A stretch of DNA of 36,950 nucleotides from CAYFZR01 sp046760505 [NCBI: Candidatus Hydrothermarchaeota archaeon] (GTDB lineage Archaea; CAYFZR01), in assembly GCA_046760505.1 (NCBI GenBank), contig JBHIEG010000020.1, positions 1 to 36,950 of the forward strand. Direction: 5' to 3'. Positions 15,321 to 22,753 of this stretch are shown here, in pieces. Position numbers and translations under genes: made by a program. Numbering within the stretch: the first letter of the stretch is position 1; every line of letters begins with the position of its first letter. Under the pieces are notes generated by a model. It did no database searches. It saw only the letters and a program-made list of their open reading frames with translations, and was not told the DNA's origin.

Positions 15321-16187
15321 CTAAGACTTTGCCTTTTTTATCAGGTATTCGGCTATTTTATCAGCCACATTTATCCCGGTAACCTTTTGTATCAACAATC
15401 CTGGCAAAGGATTTACTTCTATTACATAGAGATCTTCCCCGTGTTCTAGGATATCTACTCCCACTATATCTGATTTCGTAATCTCACTCGCTTTAATAGA
15501 CAAATCCACTATATCATCCGAAAGCGGACAGAGTTTGCCTATTCCTCCAAGACTTAAATTCGTGCGCCAGTCATTCTTTCCGTACCTGTACATTGCCGCT
15601 ACCGCTTCTTTACCCACCACGAAAACGCGGATATCTCTATTGTAATTTTTTGGAAGGTATTCCTGAAGCAGAACAGGAATTCCCTTTGAGTTGATTTTAT
15701 CAAAATACTCCTGCAATTCGAGGTAGGAGTTAGCCAGATAAATGTCCTCACCTCTCTCACCAAAAAGGGGTTTCAGGACAAGAGGAAAGCCCATTTCTTC
15801 GCTTATTTCTTCTGCTTTTTCATATGAGATTGCAACAGAAGAAAAGGGAACATTTATGCCATTTTTCTCCAAAAGAGTCAAGCACTTAATCTTGTTAGCA
15901 GTATTCTCAAATGATTCTAGCGAGTTTATTACCTTTATTCCCATGTTCTCCAATAACTCGAGTATCCATGTATGAAGTAAGAACTTTGAAAAGTTCTTAA
16001 TATCGCGGAAAAAGCCAGTTCTTACGTAAATTAGATCTGAAATTTTCTTAAATCCTATATTTCCTTCAGAAGTTACGCTAATATCCTCAGAATTAAAAAA
16101 ATCTACTTCACAGCCTCTCTTTTCCAGTGATGTGGCTATGAGTCTATTTGAATATCTATTTTTGTCCCCTGCAATTAGAATATGCAT
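15321..16187 (-). CDS. RimK-like ATP-grasp glutamate ligase
   Basis: 289 residues from ATG 16187, which gives the family-typical start MHILIAGDKNRYSNRL; a TTG at 16214 is possible. ATP-grasp signatures include GFPLVLKPLFGERGEDI (ATP-binding lysine and loop), LLQEYLP, and VIEVNPLPGL near the metal site. RimK-like ligases add glutamate or similar amino acids to a carboxylate; in archaea they include MptN (tetrahydromethanopterin tailing), CofF (F420) and LysX/ArgX. No LysW carrier or other pathway gene is adjacent, so the acceptor is undetermined. MptN/CofF-like is the best guess for an archaeon. Confidence 0.8.
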   Translation of the reverse strand: MHILIAGDKNRYSNRLIATSLEKRGCEVDFFNSEDISVTSEGNIGFKKISDLIYVRTGFFRDIKNFSKFLLHTWILELLENMGIKVINSLESFENTANKIKCLTLLEKNGINVPFSSVAISYEKAEEISEEMGFPLVLKPLFGERGEDIYLANSYLELQEYFDKINSKGIPVLLQEYLPKNYNRDIRVFVVGKEAVAAMYRYGKNDWRTNLSLGGIGKLCPLSDDIVDLSIKASEITKSDIVGVDILEHGEDLYVIEVNPLPGLLIQKVTGINVADKIAEYLIKKAKS

Positions 16188-16229
16188 GAAAAAAATAAAT
16201 AAAAAGAACTTCAAAAGTCTTTCCTAAAT

Positions 16230-16985
16230 TCATTGGTAGATCCTCTCATCTCCAGTATATACATACATTTTCCTGCCCCTCAAAAAGCAGATCAATGTAA
16301 TTCCAACTTCCCTCGCGACATCTATGCTTGGGTTTATTGGGGCAGAACGAGATCCAATTATTGGAATATTTGCATTTGCCACCTTTAATATCATACTAGC
16401 AGGAATTCGACCGCTACATAAAAGGAAGGTATTTAAAAAGTCAACTTTTTTAAGAGTTGAAATTCCTATTACCTTGTCTATGACTGCGTGTCTGCTGATA
16501 TCCTCTGCAATAGCAATTTCTTTACCATTTTTATCAAATATGCCTGCGGCATGGGTTCCGTGAGTAAGTTTCCAAATCCTTGAGTGCTTCTGTAGTTTTT
16601 TCATCGCATCGTATAACGTATTTGTCCCTACCCTCAAGTCTGAATTGACATAAATATCTTGGTTCAACAATCTGACTACCCAACCCTGCACACATTCTTC
16701 CATCCTAATTATTTCCAATTTATTTTCATCAAAATCCGGTATTTTCACCTCTATTGCATCTTCCATTATCTCTATATCTTCTATATCATCTGAGTCTTTT
16801 ATCATACCGGATCCAATGAGATAACCTATAGCGAGTTCTTTTAGCAAATTGGGAGATGTAGAAAAAACACCTATCTTTTTGCCATTTGCAAATATTCTAA
16901 TTTGTTCTTCATCTACCACGAAGGTATCATCTCTCGATATAAAACCGGACAAATCTATTTTTTTTGCATTAACCCTTTTATACAT
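16230..16985 (-). CDS. fdhD: FdhD sulfurtransferase for formate dehydrogenase-type Mo/W enzymes
   Basis: 251 residues, usual FdhD length. FdhD moves sulfur from a cysteine desulfurase to the bis-MGD cofactor of formate dehydrogenase-like enzymes. Family sequence is clear: HGTHAAGIFD, AEDISRHAVIDKVIG, CSGRIPASMILKVANANIPIIGSRSAP and VAREVGITLICFLRGRKMYVYT. The region of the CxxC motif of E. coli FdhD contains a single cysteine (MEECVQGW), so sulfur transfer would rely on one thiol there or on the CSGR cysteine. Its presence predicts a molybdenum or tungsten oxidoreductase elsewhere in the genome, possibly the missing partner of the Fe-S operon at 10690-12756. Confidence 0.92.
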   Translation of the reverse strand: MYKRVNAKKIDLSGFISRDDTFVVDEEQIRIFANGKKIGVFSTSPNLLKELAIGYLIGSGMIKDSDDIEDIEIMEDAIEVKIPDFDENKLEIIRMEECVQGWVVRLLNQDIYVNSDLRVGTNTLYDAMKKLQKHSRIWKLTHGTHAAGIFDKNGKEIAIAEDISRHAVIDKVIGISTLKKVDFLNTFLLCSGRIPASMILKVANANIPIIGSRSAPINPSIDVAREVGITLICFLRGRKMYVYTGDERIYQ

Positions 16986-17054
16986 TTTGATCCCGAATCA
17001 AACTTCATGAGGTAGGTTAAAGGTATTGTATTATTATATGGCTCATTATATAGA

Positions 17055-18104
17055 TCAAACAGGATTATACATACACATAGGATCTTCTTGAAGGAAATCT
17101 CCAGTATATGCGTAGGCTCTGGCTCTACATCCCACACATACATTTCTGTACTTGCACAACCCACACTTGCCCTTTAGTGCGCCTTCTCTTAACGTTTTTA
17201 AAACCGAAGATTCATTCCATATTCTGGTAAATTCTAACTCTCTTACATTTCCTAACTTTATGGGCATGTAAGGACACGGATGTACGTCTCCCTCTGGAAG
17301 GATGCAACAGTATGCGGTTCCCGCCAAGCATCCCCTGGAAAGTCTTTCCAAATCTTCTCTTCCTAGGTCTCTTTTTTCTTTCTCCGCTTTTACTTTTCTT
17401 AGGCTTTTCTTTCCTTTCTGGAGCATTATTCTAAAGTACTGCGGGGCGCAGGTTGTTTTTAAAAACATGTCTGTTTCCTCTTGTCTCTCATACAGATAGG
17501 ATAGCAAGGACTCATATTCCTCGGGGGAAATATCTTTGTCCTTTATGGTTATTCCTCTCCCTGTAGGTACAAAGAAGAAAAGGTGATAGGCATCTGCTCC
17601 TAAATCCAAGGCTAGATCTATTATCTGTGGAATTTCGCTGTAGTTGTACTTTGTTACGGTAGTGTGTATCTGAAACGATAACCCAATCTTTTTGCATGCT
17701 TCTGCGCCTTTTAAAGCCTTTTCAAATGCTCCATCAACCCCTCTAAAATTGTCATGAACTTTAGGATTTGTAGAGTCTATGCTTATGCCTACTCTCTTTG
17801 TTCCCGCATCGTAAAGCCTAGACGCTACCTCATCATCTATCAAAGTTCCGTTCGTTCCTAAAACAACCCTAAATCCTAGATCAGATCCGTATCTAATGAT
17901 ATCGTATAAATCAGATCTTACAAGAGGCTCTCCACCGCTCAAAATTAGAATTGGTTTTGAGAGGCTTGATATATTCTCCATGAGAGAGTAAACTTCTTGA
18001 GTAGAGAGTTCATTCTTTCCTTTTTTACCTGCATCTCTGTAACAGTGGCTGCATCTTAGGTTGCAGGCCCTTGTCACGTTCCAGGAAATTAGACGCGGTT
18101 TCAT
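17055..18104 (-). CDS. Radical SAM/SPASM protein of the haem-biosynthesis type (AhbC/AhbD/NirJ-like)
   Basis: About 349 residues. The radical SAM cluster motif CNLRCSHC (C14, C18, C21) is followed by the SAM-binding LILSGGEPL. A TIM-barrel core has FFFVPTGRG, a hallmark of the AhbC/AhbD/NirJ group, and the C-terminal SPASM cysteines end CGLCKYRNVCVGCRARAYAYTGD. AhbC and AhbD make haem from siroheme-derived didecarboxysiroheme in archaea and sulfate reducers. Which step this enzyme performs cannot be decided without alignment. A haem route fits the cytochrome c genes in the window. ATG 18104 follows GGGG and lies downstream of the TATA box at 18143-18152. Confidence 0.85.
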   Translation of the reverse strand: MKPRLISWNVTRACNLRCSHCYRDAGKKGKNELSTQEVYSLMENISSLSKPILILSGGEPLVRSDLYDIIRYGSDLGFRVVLGTNGTLIDDEVASRLYDAGTKRVGISIDSTNPKVHDNFRGVDGAFEKALKGAEACKKIGLSFQIHTTVTKYNYSEIPQIIDLALDLGADAYHLFFFVPTGRGITIKDKDISPEEYESLLSYLYERQEETDMFLKTTCAPQYFRIMLQKGKKSLRKVKAEKEKRDLGREDLERLSRGCLAGTAYCCILPEGDVHPCPYMPIKLGNVRELEFTRIWNESSVLKTLREGALKGKCGLCKYRNVCVGCRARAYAYTGDFLQEDPMCMYNPV

Positions 18105-18140
18105 TGAAAACCCCAAACTTTTTTACGCTAGATGCCAAAA

Positions 18141-18152
18141 ACTTATATAAAA
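18141..18152. promoter_or_regulatory. Palindromic TATA element between divergent genes
   Basis: TTATATAA (18143-18150) reads the same on both strands. On the minus strand it is well placed to start the radical SAM transcript near 18122. On the plus strand it would start almost at ATG 18169, although a GAGGAG ribosome site (18157-18162) is present, so plus-strand use is less certain. Confidence 0.45.
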
Positions 18153-18168
18153 CCTTTGAGGAGACCGT

Positions 18169-18690
18169 ATGGAAACAATATACATACTGGATTCATCAGT
18201 TTTCTTCTCTGATTTGCCGATCAATCTACTAAGTGGAAAGAAAATAACCGTGCCAGAAGTCGAAGAAGAACTCAGAGACGATAAGAGGAGACTTAAACTT
18301 CAAATAGTCAGAGATCTTGAAATCAGGAAACCAAACGAAAGGTTTATCCAAGAAGTAACCGAAGTAAGTAAGAAGACAGGTGATATTAGATTCCTCTCAG
18401 AAACAGATATAAGCATACTTGCATTAGCCCTTGAAATTAAAAAAGATAAACTGTATCCGATAATCTTAACAGACGACTATGACATACAAAACCTCTCGAT
18501 GGAGTTGGGAATTGAGTACAAAAAAGTAGCAAGAAAAGGTATAAAAGAAGTATTTCGTTGGTATAATGTATGTGAGGGTTGCGGAAAGATTTATGATATC
18601 ACCTATGATGGTGAATGCGAGGTTTGCGGCTCAATGCTAAGAAAAAAGGTTAGGAAGGGAACAAGGAGGTATAGATGTGAAAAGTCTTGA
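18169..18690 (+). CDS. nob1: Nob1-type PIN endonuclease with zinc ribbon
   Basis: 173 residues. An N-terminal PIN domain has the acidic metal site visible in YILDSSVFFSD, ETDISILALALE and ILTDDYDIQNL. A C-terminal zinc ribbon is formed by CEGCGKIY and CEVCG, followed by a basic tail. This is the architecture of archaeal Nob1, which trims the 3' end of pre-16S rRNA during small-subunit maturation. ATG is preceded by GAGGAG. The next gene starts inside its end (14-nt overlap), with AGGAGGTAT in the nob1 coding region as ribosome site, so the two are coupled. Confidence 0.88.
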   Translation: METIYILDSSVFFSDLPINLLSGKKITVPEVEEELRDDKRRLKLQIVRDLEIRKPNERFIQEVTEVSKKTGDIRFLSETDISILALALEIKKDKLYPIILTDDYDIQNLSMELGIEYKKVARKGIKEVFRWYNVCEGCGKIYDITYDGECEVCGSMLRKKVRKGTRRYRCEKS

Positions 18691-19309
18691 AGACCTTATA
18701 AATAAGGCAATGCAACTGAAAGAAGAAGGTCTGGCCACAGGAGAAATTGCAGACGATCTAAACGTCTCGAAAGAGACTGCTTTGTGGCTAATTACGAAAG
18801 GATCCAAAAAACAAGAAGCCATAGAAGCTCCAAGAGATGTATACATAGACTGGAGCACACTAGGAGGAAAATCTACCAGGATAAGATTCCTTGCACTAGC
18901 AATGACCGACATGCTCATGGAATGCCTCGAGGAAAATGAACTTCCCATACCCGATGTGGTAATAGGAATCGCAACGAGTGGAGTTCCACTGGCTACCCTA
19001 ATAGCGGAAGAATTAGATGCCACGGTAGCTATTGTCAGACCAAGAAAGCATATGTGGGATCCCGAGAAAAAAATTAAGAGAACGGGTTTCTTTAGCACCA
19101 CTTTCTCTAATGTTAGCGGGAAGAACGTGGTTATTGTTGATGATATAATAACTTCTGGTTCAACCATAAGGGATATAATTGAACTACTCAAAGATGTGAG
19201 AGCAGATCCGTTAGCAGCTATTGTAATAGTCGATAAAAAGGGGATAGACAAAATTAATGGCGTACCGGTAAAATCTTTGATGAAGGTTAAAAGAGTCGAG
19301 GAAATATAG
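18677..19309 (+). CDS. HTH-phosphoribosyltransferase regulator (GfcR/PyrE-like)
   Basis: 210 residues from GTG 18677 with a strong AGGAGGTAT site. Residues 1-50 form an HTH (GLATGEIADDLNVSKETALWLI). The rest is a type I phosphoribosyltransferase fold with the PRPP loop VVIVDDIITSGSTI. It matches the archaeal orotate phosphoribosyltransferase-like family. The haloarchaeal member GfcR is a transcription activator of sugar catabolism rather than a true PyrE, so a ligand-sensing regulator is likely here. The target genes are unknown. It lies between nob1 and the NAD genes and is probably co-transcribed with them. Confidence 0.85.
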   Translation: MKSLEDLINKAMQLKEEGLATGEIADDLNVSKETALWLITKGSKKQEAIEAPRDVYIDWSTLGGKSTRIRFLALAMTDMLMECLEENELPIPDVVIGIATSGVPLATLIAEELDATVAIVRPRKHMWDPEKKIKRTGFFSTTFSNVSGKNVVIVDDIITSGSTIRDIIELLKDVRADPLAAIVIVDKKGIDKINGVPVKSLMKVKRVEEI

Positions 19310-19320
19310 AAGGGGTCCGG

Positions 19321-20061
19321 TTGAGAATTGGCATCCTTGGATGCGGTGCCATAGGAAGTTACGTAGCGAAAAGACTAGCGAATAAGGCAAGCCTCTATCT
19401 TTTTGATAGAAACTTCGATAAATCGGAAACTTTGGCAAAAGAAACAGGAGCAAGGGCAGTAAAATTTGATGAACTGGTTGAAGAGGAGTTAGATATAGTA
19501 ATAGAGGCGGCCTCTCAAAAAGCCGTCAAAGAGCTTGCTCCAATCATTCTTCAAAAACATGATCTGCTCGTATGCAGCACCGGGGCCTTAATGGATTCCG
19601 ATCTTTTTAATAAACTTAAAAAAATATCTGAAAAATCCAATACAAAAATACTCATACCTTCCGGAGCAATGGTTGGAATAGATGGACTAAATGCGATAAA
19701 AGACGGTGTCGAAAGTGTTTCACTGATAACAAGAAAACCAGCCAAGCATTTCGGTTTAGAGAAAGAAACGATAATATTCGAAGGAAATGTAGAAGAAGCG
19801 GTAAAAAGATTTCCAAAGGAAATAAACATAGCTGCTACCATAAGTTTGGCATTAGATAAAAAAATTAAGGTAAAAATCATTGTGGATCCTAATATTGAAA
19901 AAAATATTCATTCTTTGAGGGCAATGGGAAATTTTGGTGAAATAGAAATAAAAGTTGAGTCTAATCCATTAAAAGAGAATCCAAAGACAAGTGAATTGGC
20001 TCCCCTATCCGTGGTTGCCACTATAGAAAAGATGATTTCAAAGGTGAAAATAGGTACATGA
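19321..20061 (+). CDS. nadX: L-aspartate dehydrogenase NadX
   Basis: 246 residues from TTG 19321, preceded by GAAGGGG. The N-terminal Rossmann motif GILGCGAIGSYVA binds NAD(P); PSGAMVGIDGL and the C-terminal NPKTSELAPLSVVATIEK are typical of aspartate dehydrogenases. The enzyme oxidises aspartate to iminoaspartate, the substrate of NadA, and replaces the oxygen-linked aspartate oxidase NadB, which suits an anaerobe. Its stop overlaps the nadA start as ATGA, so the three NAD genes form one operon. Confidence 0.92.
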   Translation: MRIGILGCGAIGSYVAKRLANKASLYLFDRNFDKSETLAKETGARAVKFDELVEEELDIVIEAASQKAVKELAPIILQKHDLLVCSTGALMDSDLFNKLKKISEKSNTKILIPSGAMVGIDGLNAIKDGVESVSLITRKPAKHFGLEKETIIFEGNVEEAVKRFPKEINIAATISLALDKKIKVKIIVDPNIEKNIHSLRAMGNFGEIEIKVESNPLKENPKTSELAPLSVVATIEKMISKVKIGT

Positions 20062-20954
20062 TCAGGGAGATAGAAAGGCTAAAAAGAAGGGAAAACGCAA
20101 TCATATTAGCCCATAACTACCAAAGACCAGAAATACAAGAGATAGCAGATTTTATCGGAGATTCTCTCGAACTATGCATAAAGGCCAGTCAAACAGATTG
20201 CGACATCATAGTATTTTGTGGAGTAGACTTCATGGCTGAAACTGCTAGCATTTTAAATCCAGACAAATTAGTATTGATTCCAGATAAAAACGCTAGATGC
20301 CCAATGGCCGCTATGCTCCCGAGAGAAGAAATATTAAAAGCCAAAAATGAGTATCCAGACAAAAAAGTTGTCCTTTACATAAACACGTTAGCCGAGGCTA
20401 AGGCAGAGGCGGATATAATATGTACATCCTCAAACTGTATAGAAGTGATCAACTCACTGAACGGAGACATTTTATTCGGTCCTGACAAAAATCTTGCCTA
20501 TTACGCAAAGCTAAAGACAAAACGAGAAATAATACCGATCCCCAAAAATGGATACTGCTATGTGCATAAGATGTTCTCTCCCTTTGACGTATTAAAATTT
20601 AGGGAAATCTACCCTCAAGCCGAGATCCTTGCACATCCTGAATGCGATCTAGAAGTACAGCAACTGTCTGATTTTATTTACAGTACAGGAAAGATGGTTA
20701 AACATGTTAAAAACTCAGATAAGGAGTGTTTTGTTATTGCCACAGAAGTGGGTCTTGTAGATAGACTTAGAAGAGAATGTCCGGAGAAAAAAATCTATCC
20801 CTGCTTGGATAAAGCAATATGTAGAACTATGAAACTGCATAACCTTAAGAAAGTGTATAAAGTCCTTAAAGATAAGAAAAATGTGATAAACGTGGACGAA
20901 GATATAAAAAAGAAAGCGAAAAAGGCTATCGATAGAATGCTAAATTTAAAATGA
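20058..20954 (+). CDS. nadA: Quinolinate synthase NadA
   Basis: 298 residues, the usual length of archaeal NadA. It condenses iminoaspartate with dihydroxyacetone phosphate to quinolinate using a 4Fe-4S cluster. Visible: AHNYQRPEIQ, IGDSLELC, FCGVDFMAETA, DKNARCPMA (first cluster Cys), the HPEC motif (second) and IYPCLDKAICRTMK near the C-terminus (third). The SSNCIEVI and STGKM segments match the substrate site. ATG overlaps the nadX stop. It is soluble and oxygen-sensitive. Confidence 0.94.
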   Translation: MIREIERLKRRENAIILAHNYQRPEIQEIADFIGDSLELCIKASQTDCDIIVFCGVDFMAETASILNPDKLVLIPDKNARCPMAAMLPREEILKAKNEYPDKKVVLYINTLAEAKAEADIICTSSNCIEVINSLNGDILFGPDKNLAYYAKLKTKREIIPIPKNGYCYVHKMFSPFDVLKFREIYPQAEILAHPECDLEVQQLSDFIYSTGKMVKHVKNSDKECFVIATEVGLVDRLRRECPEKKIYPCLDKAICRTMKLHNLKKVYKVLKDKKNVINVDEDIKKKAKKAIDRMLNLK

Positions 20955-20976
20955 CTAACAGGTTGTTGATTATGAA

Positions 20977-21798
20977 ATGATCCCTGAGCCGATTTTGAGA
21001 AAAAAAATCATTGAATTTCTGGAGGAAGATTCTCCATTCTACGATTTAACATCGGAATTGGTTGAAAATAGGGAGATTGAGGCAGAAATATGGTGCATGG
21101 AGCAATGTTTGCTCTGCGGAGTTCACGAGGCCAAGACTGTATTTGAAGTCCTCGGATGCAAAACAAGGAATTTAAAAGAAGATGGACATTTCGCAAACAA
21201 TGAACCTGTAATTTCGATAAAAGGATATTCCAGACCAATTCTATTGGGAGAACGTTTAGCACTGAATATGCTTGGTAGGATGAGTGGAATCGCAACATTG
21301 ACAAAAAAAGCGGTCGATATAGCAAAGAAAGTTAATCCAAATATAAAAATCGCATGTACAAGAAAGACAACCCCAGGTTTTAGATTGTTCGAGAAAAAAG
21401 CAGTTTTAACAGGTGGAGGCGATCCTCATAGGCTATCTCTAAGTGATATGATTCTAATAAAAGATAACCACATCCCAATTTTGAGAGATGACTACAAAAA
21501 TAAAATAAGTTTCAGCAAAAGGGTAGAGGTAGAAGTAAAAAATCTGGAGGAGGCCTTACGCTTTAAGGACGCGGATATCATAATGCTCGATAATATGAGC
21601 ATAAAGGATATAGAACATGTTATAAAGAACTTTGAATCGCAAGGAATCAGAGAAAAAGTTCTATTTGAGGCTTCTGGAAACATTGATTTAGATAACTTAG
21701 AAGAATACGCAAAAACCGGTGTAGATATTATTTCGATGGGCTTGCTTACTCATTCTGCAAGGGCGATAGATTTTAGTTTGAGAATTAAGAAGGTCTAA
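20977..21798 (+). CDS. nadC: Nicotinate-nucleotide pyrophosphorylase (carboxylating) NadC
   Basis: 273 residues. Converts quinolinate and PRPP to nicotinate mononucleotide. Family core: ERLALNMLGRMSGIATLT, ACTRKTTPGFRLFEKKAVLTGGG, HRLSLSDMILIKDNH and the closing ASGNIDLDNLEEYAKTGVDIIS. The ATG is 22 bp after nadA and has GGTTGTTGAT upstream; an earlier ATG in another frame stops at once. With nadX and nadA this completes the de novo pathway from aspartate to NaMN. Confidence 0.94.
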   Translation: MIPEPILRKKIIEFLEEDSPFYDLTSELVENREIEAEIWCMEQCLLCGVHEAKTVFEVLGCKTRNLKEDGHFANNEPVISIKGYSRPILLGERLALNMLGRMSGIATLTKKAVDIAKKVNPNIKIACTRKTTPGFRLFEKKAVLTGGGDPHRLSLSDMILIKDNHIPILRDDYKNKISFSKRVEVEVKNLEEALRFKDADIIMLDNMSIKDIEHVIKNFESQGIREKVLFEASGNIDLDNLEEYAKTGVDIISMGLLTHSARAIDFSLRIKKV

Positions 21799-21815
21799 TT
21801 ATCTCTGCTTTTCAT

Positions 21816-22748
21816 CTAATATTCTTTCTTTGCCCACTCAACCAATTCCTCAAGCCCTTTTTCTAGCGTATAACGGGGTTCATATCCCAAGAGTCTCTTT
21901 GCCTTTGATATGTCCGCTTCCCTCCTCAGGATATCGTTTGGTCTGGGTTTAGTGTATTCTGGAGTTAAATCTGAGTCTGTTATTTTAATCAACAATTCTG
22001 CGAGTTTATTAATACTAGTCTGGCACTGTGTTCCTATATTTATGACCTCTCCTATGGATCTCCTCTTGTTTACCGCCAGTATATTTGCCAGAACGTTGTC
22101 TCTTATGTAGGTAAAGTCTCTTGTTTGATTGCCATCTCCAAATATGATTGGGGGTTTGTTTTCGAGCAGTCTTTTAACAAATATCGAAACCACGCCTCCG
22201 TAAATGGTAGATCTCTGTCTTGGACCGTAAACATTAAAATATCTTAGGCATGTTGTCTTCAAACCATACAACTCATGGAATACTAGGCAATACCTTTCTC
22301 CGGCTAACTTGCTCACCCCATAACATGAATTTGGATTCAACGGATGTTTCTCATCCATTGGCAAATATTCTGGCTCTCCATAAACCTCTGAAGAAGATGC
22401 ATATATGATTCGCTCAACATCTGAGTCCAAACAGGCATTTAGAAGATTGAGTGTTCCAAGAATGTTGGTACTCATGCTCTCAAAGGGATCTTCGGTTGCT
22501 CTGTCTACGCTAACTACGGCTGCTTCGTGAAAAACTATATTCACTCCATTTAAAGCGTTTTTTACCTCATCTAAATTTCTTATGTCTCCTTCAATAATCT
22601 CCAACTCTATTCCTCTAAGGTTTTTGGCAGAGCCTGTTGAAAAGTTATCGAATACTTTCACGTGGTTTTCAGTGCATAACTCTTGAGCAAGGTGGGAGCC
22701 TATAAACCCTGCTCCACCAGTTATCAGTACGGTTTTATTCTTTATCAT
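21816..22748 (-). CDS. NAD-dependent sugar-nucleotide epimerase/dehydratase (GalE-like)
   Basis: 310 residues of extended SDR fold from ATG 22748, which falls 5 nt after the aglB stop. Rossmann motif TGGAGFIGSHL, catalytic SSSEVYGEPEY and YGVSK (Tyr-x3-Lys), and a substrate loop with YGPRQRSTIYGGVV. It most resembles UDP-glucose/UDP-GlcNAc 4-epimerases. Being in an operon with the oligosaccharyltransferase suggests it makes a sugar nucleotide for the N-glycan. The exact sugar is not determined. Confidence 0.88.
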   Translation of the reverse strand: MIKNKTVLITGGAGFIGSHLAQELCTENHVKVFDNFSTGSAKNLRGIELEIIEGDIRNLDEVKNALNGVNIVFHEAAVVSVDRATEDPFESMSTNILGTLNLLNACLDSDVERIIYASSSEVYGEPEYLPMDEKHPLNPNSCYGVSKLAGERYCLVFHELYGLKTTCLRYFNVYGPRQRSTIYGGVVSIFVKRLLENKPPIIFGDGNQTRDFTYIRDNVLANILAVNKRRSIGEVINIGTQCQTSINKLAELLIKITDSDLTPEYTKPRPNDILRREADISKAKRLLGYEPRYTLEKGLEELVEWAKKEY

Positions 22749-22753
22749 TGTCT

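Noticed and set aside
15321-16187. LysX/ArgX lysine-biosynthesis ligase
   Set aside because: No LysW carrier or other lysine or arginine pathway gene is nearby. Left as a general RimK-like ligase.
18677-19309. True orotate phosphoribosyltransferase PyrE
   Set aside because: The N-terminal HTH and context fit the archaeal PyrE-like regulator group better than pyrimidine synthesis.
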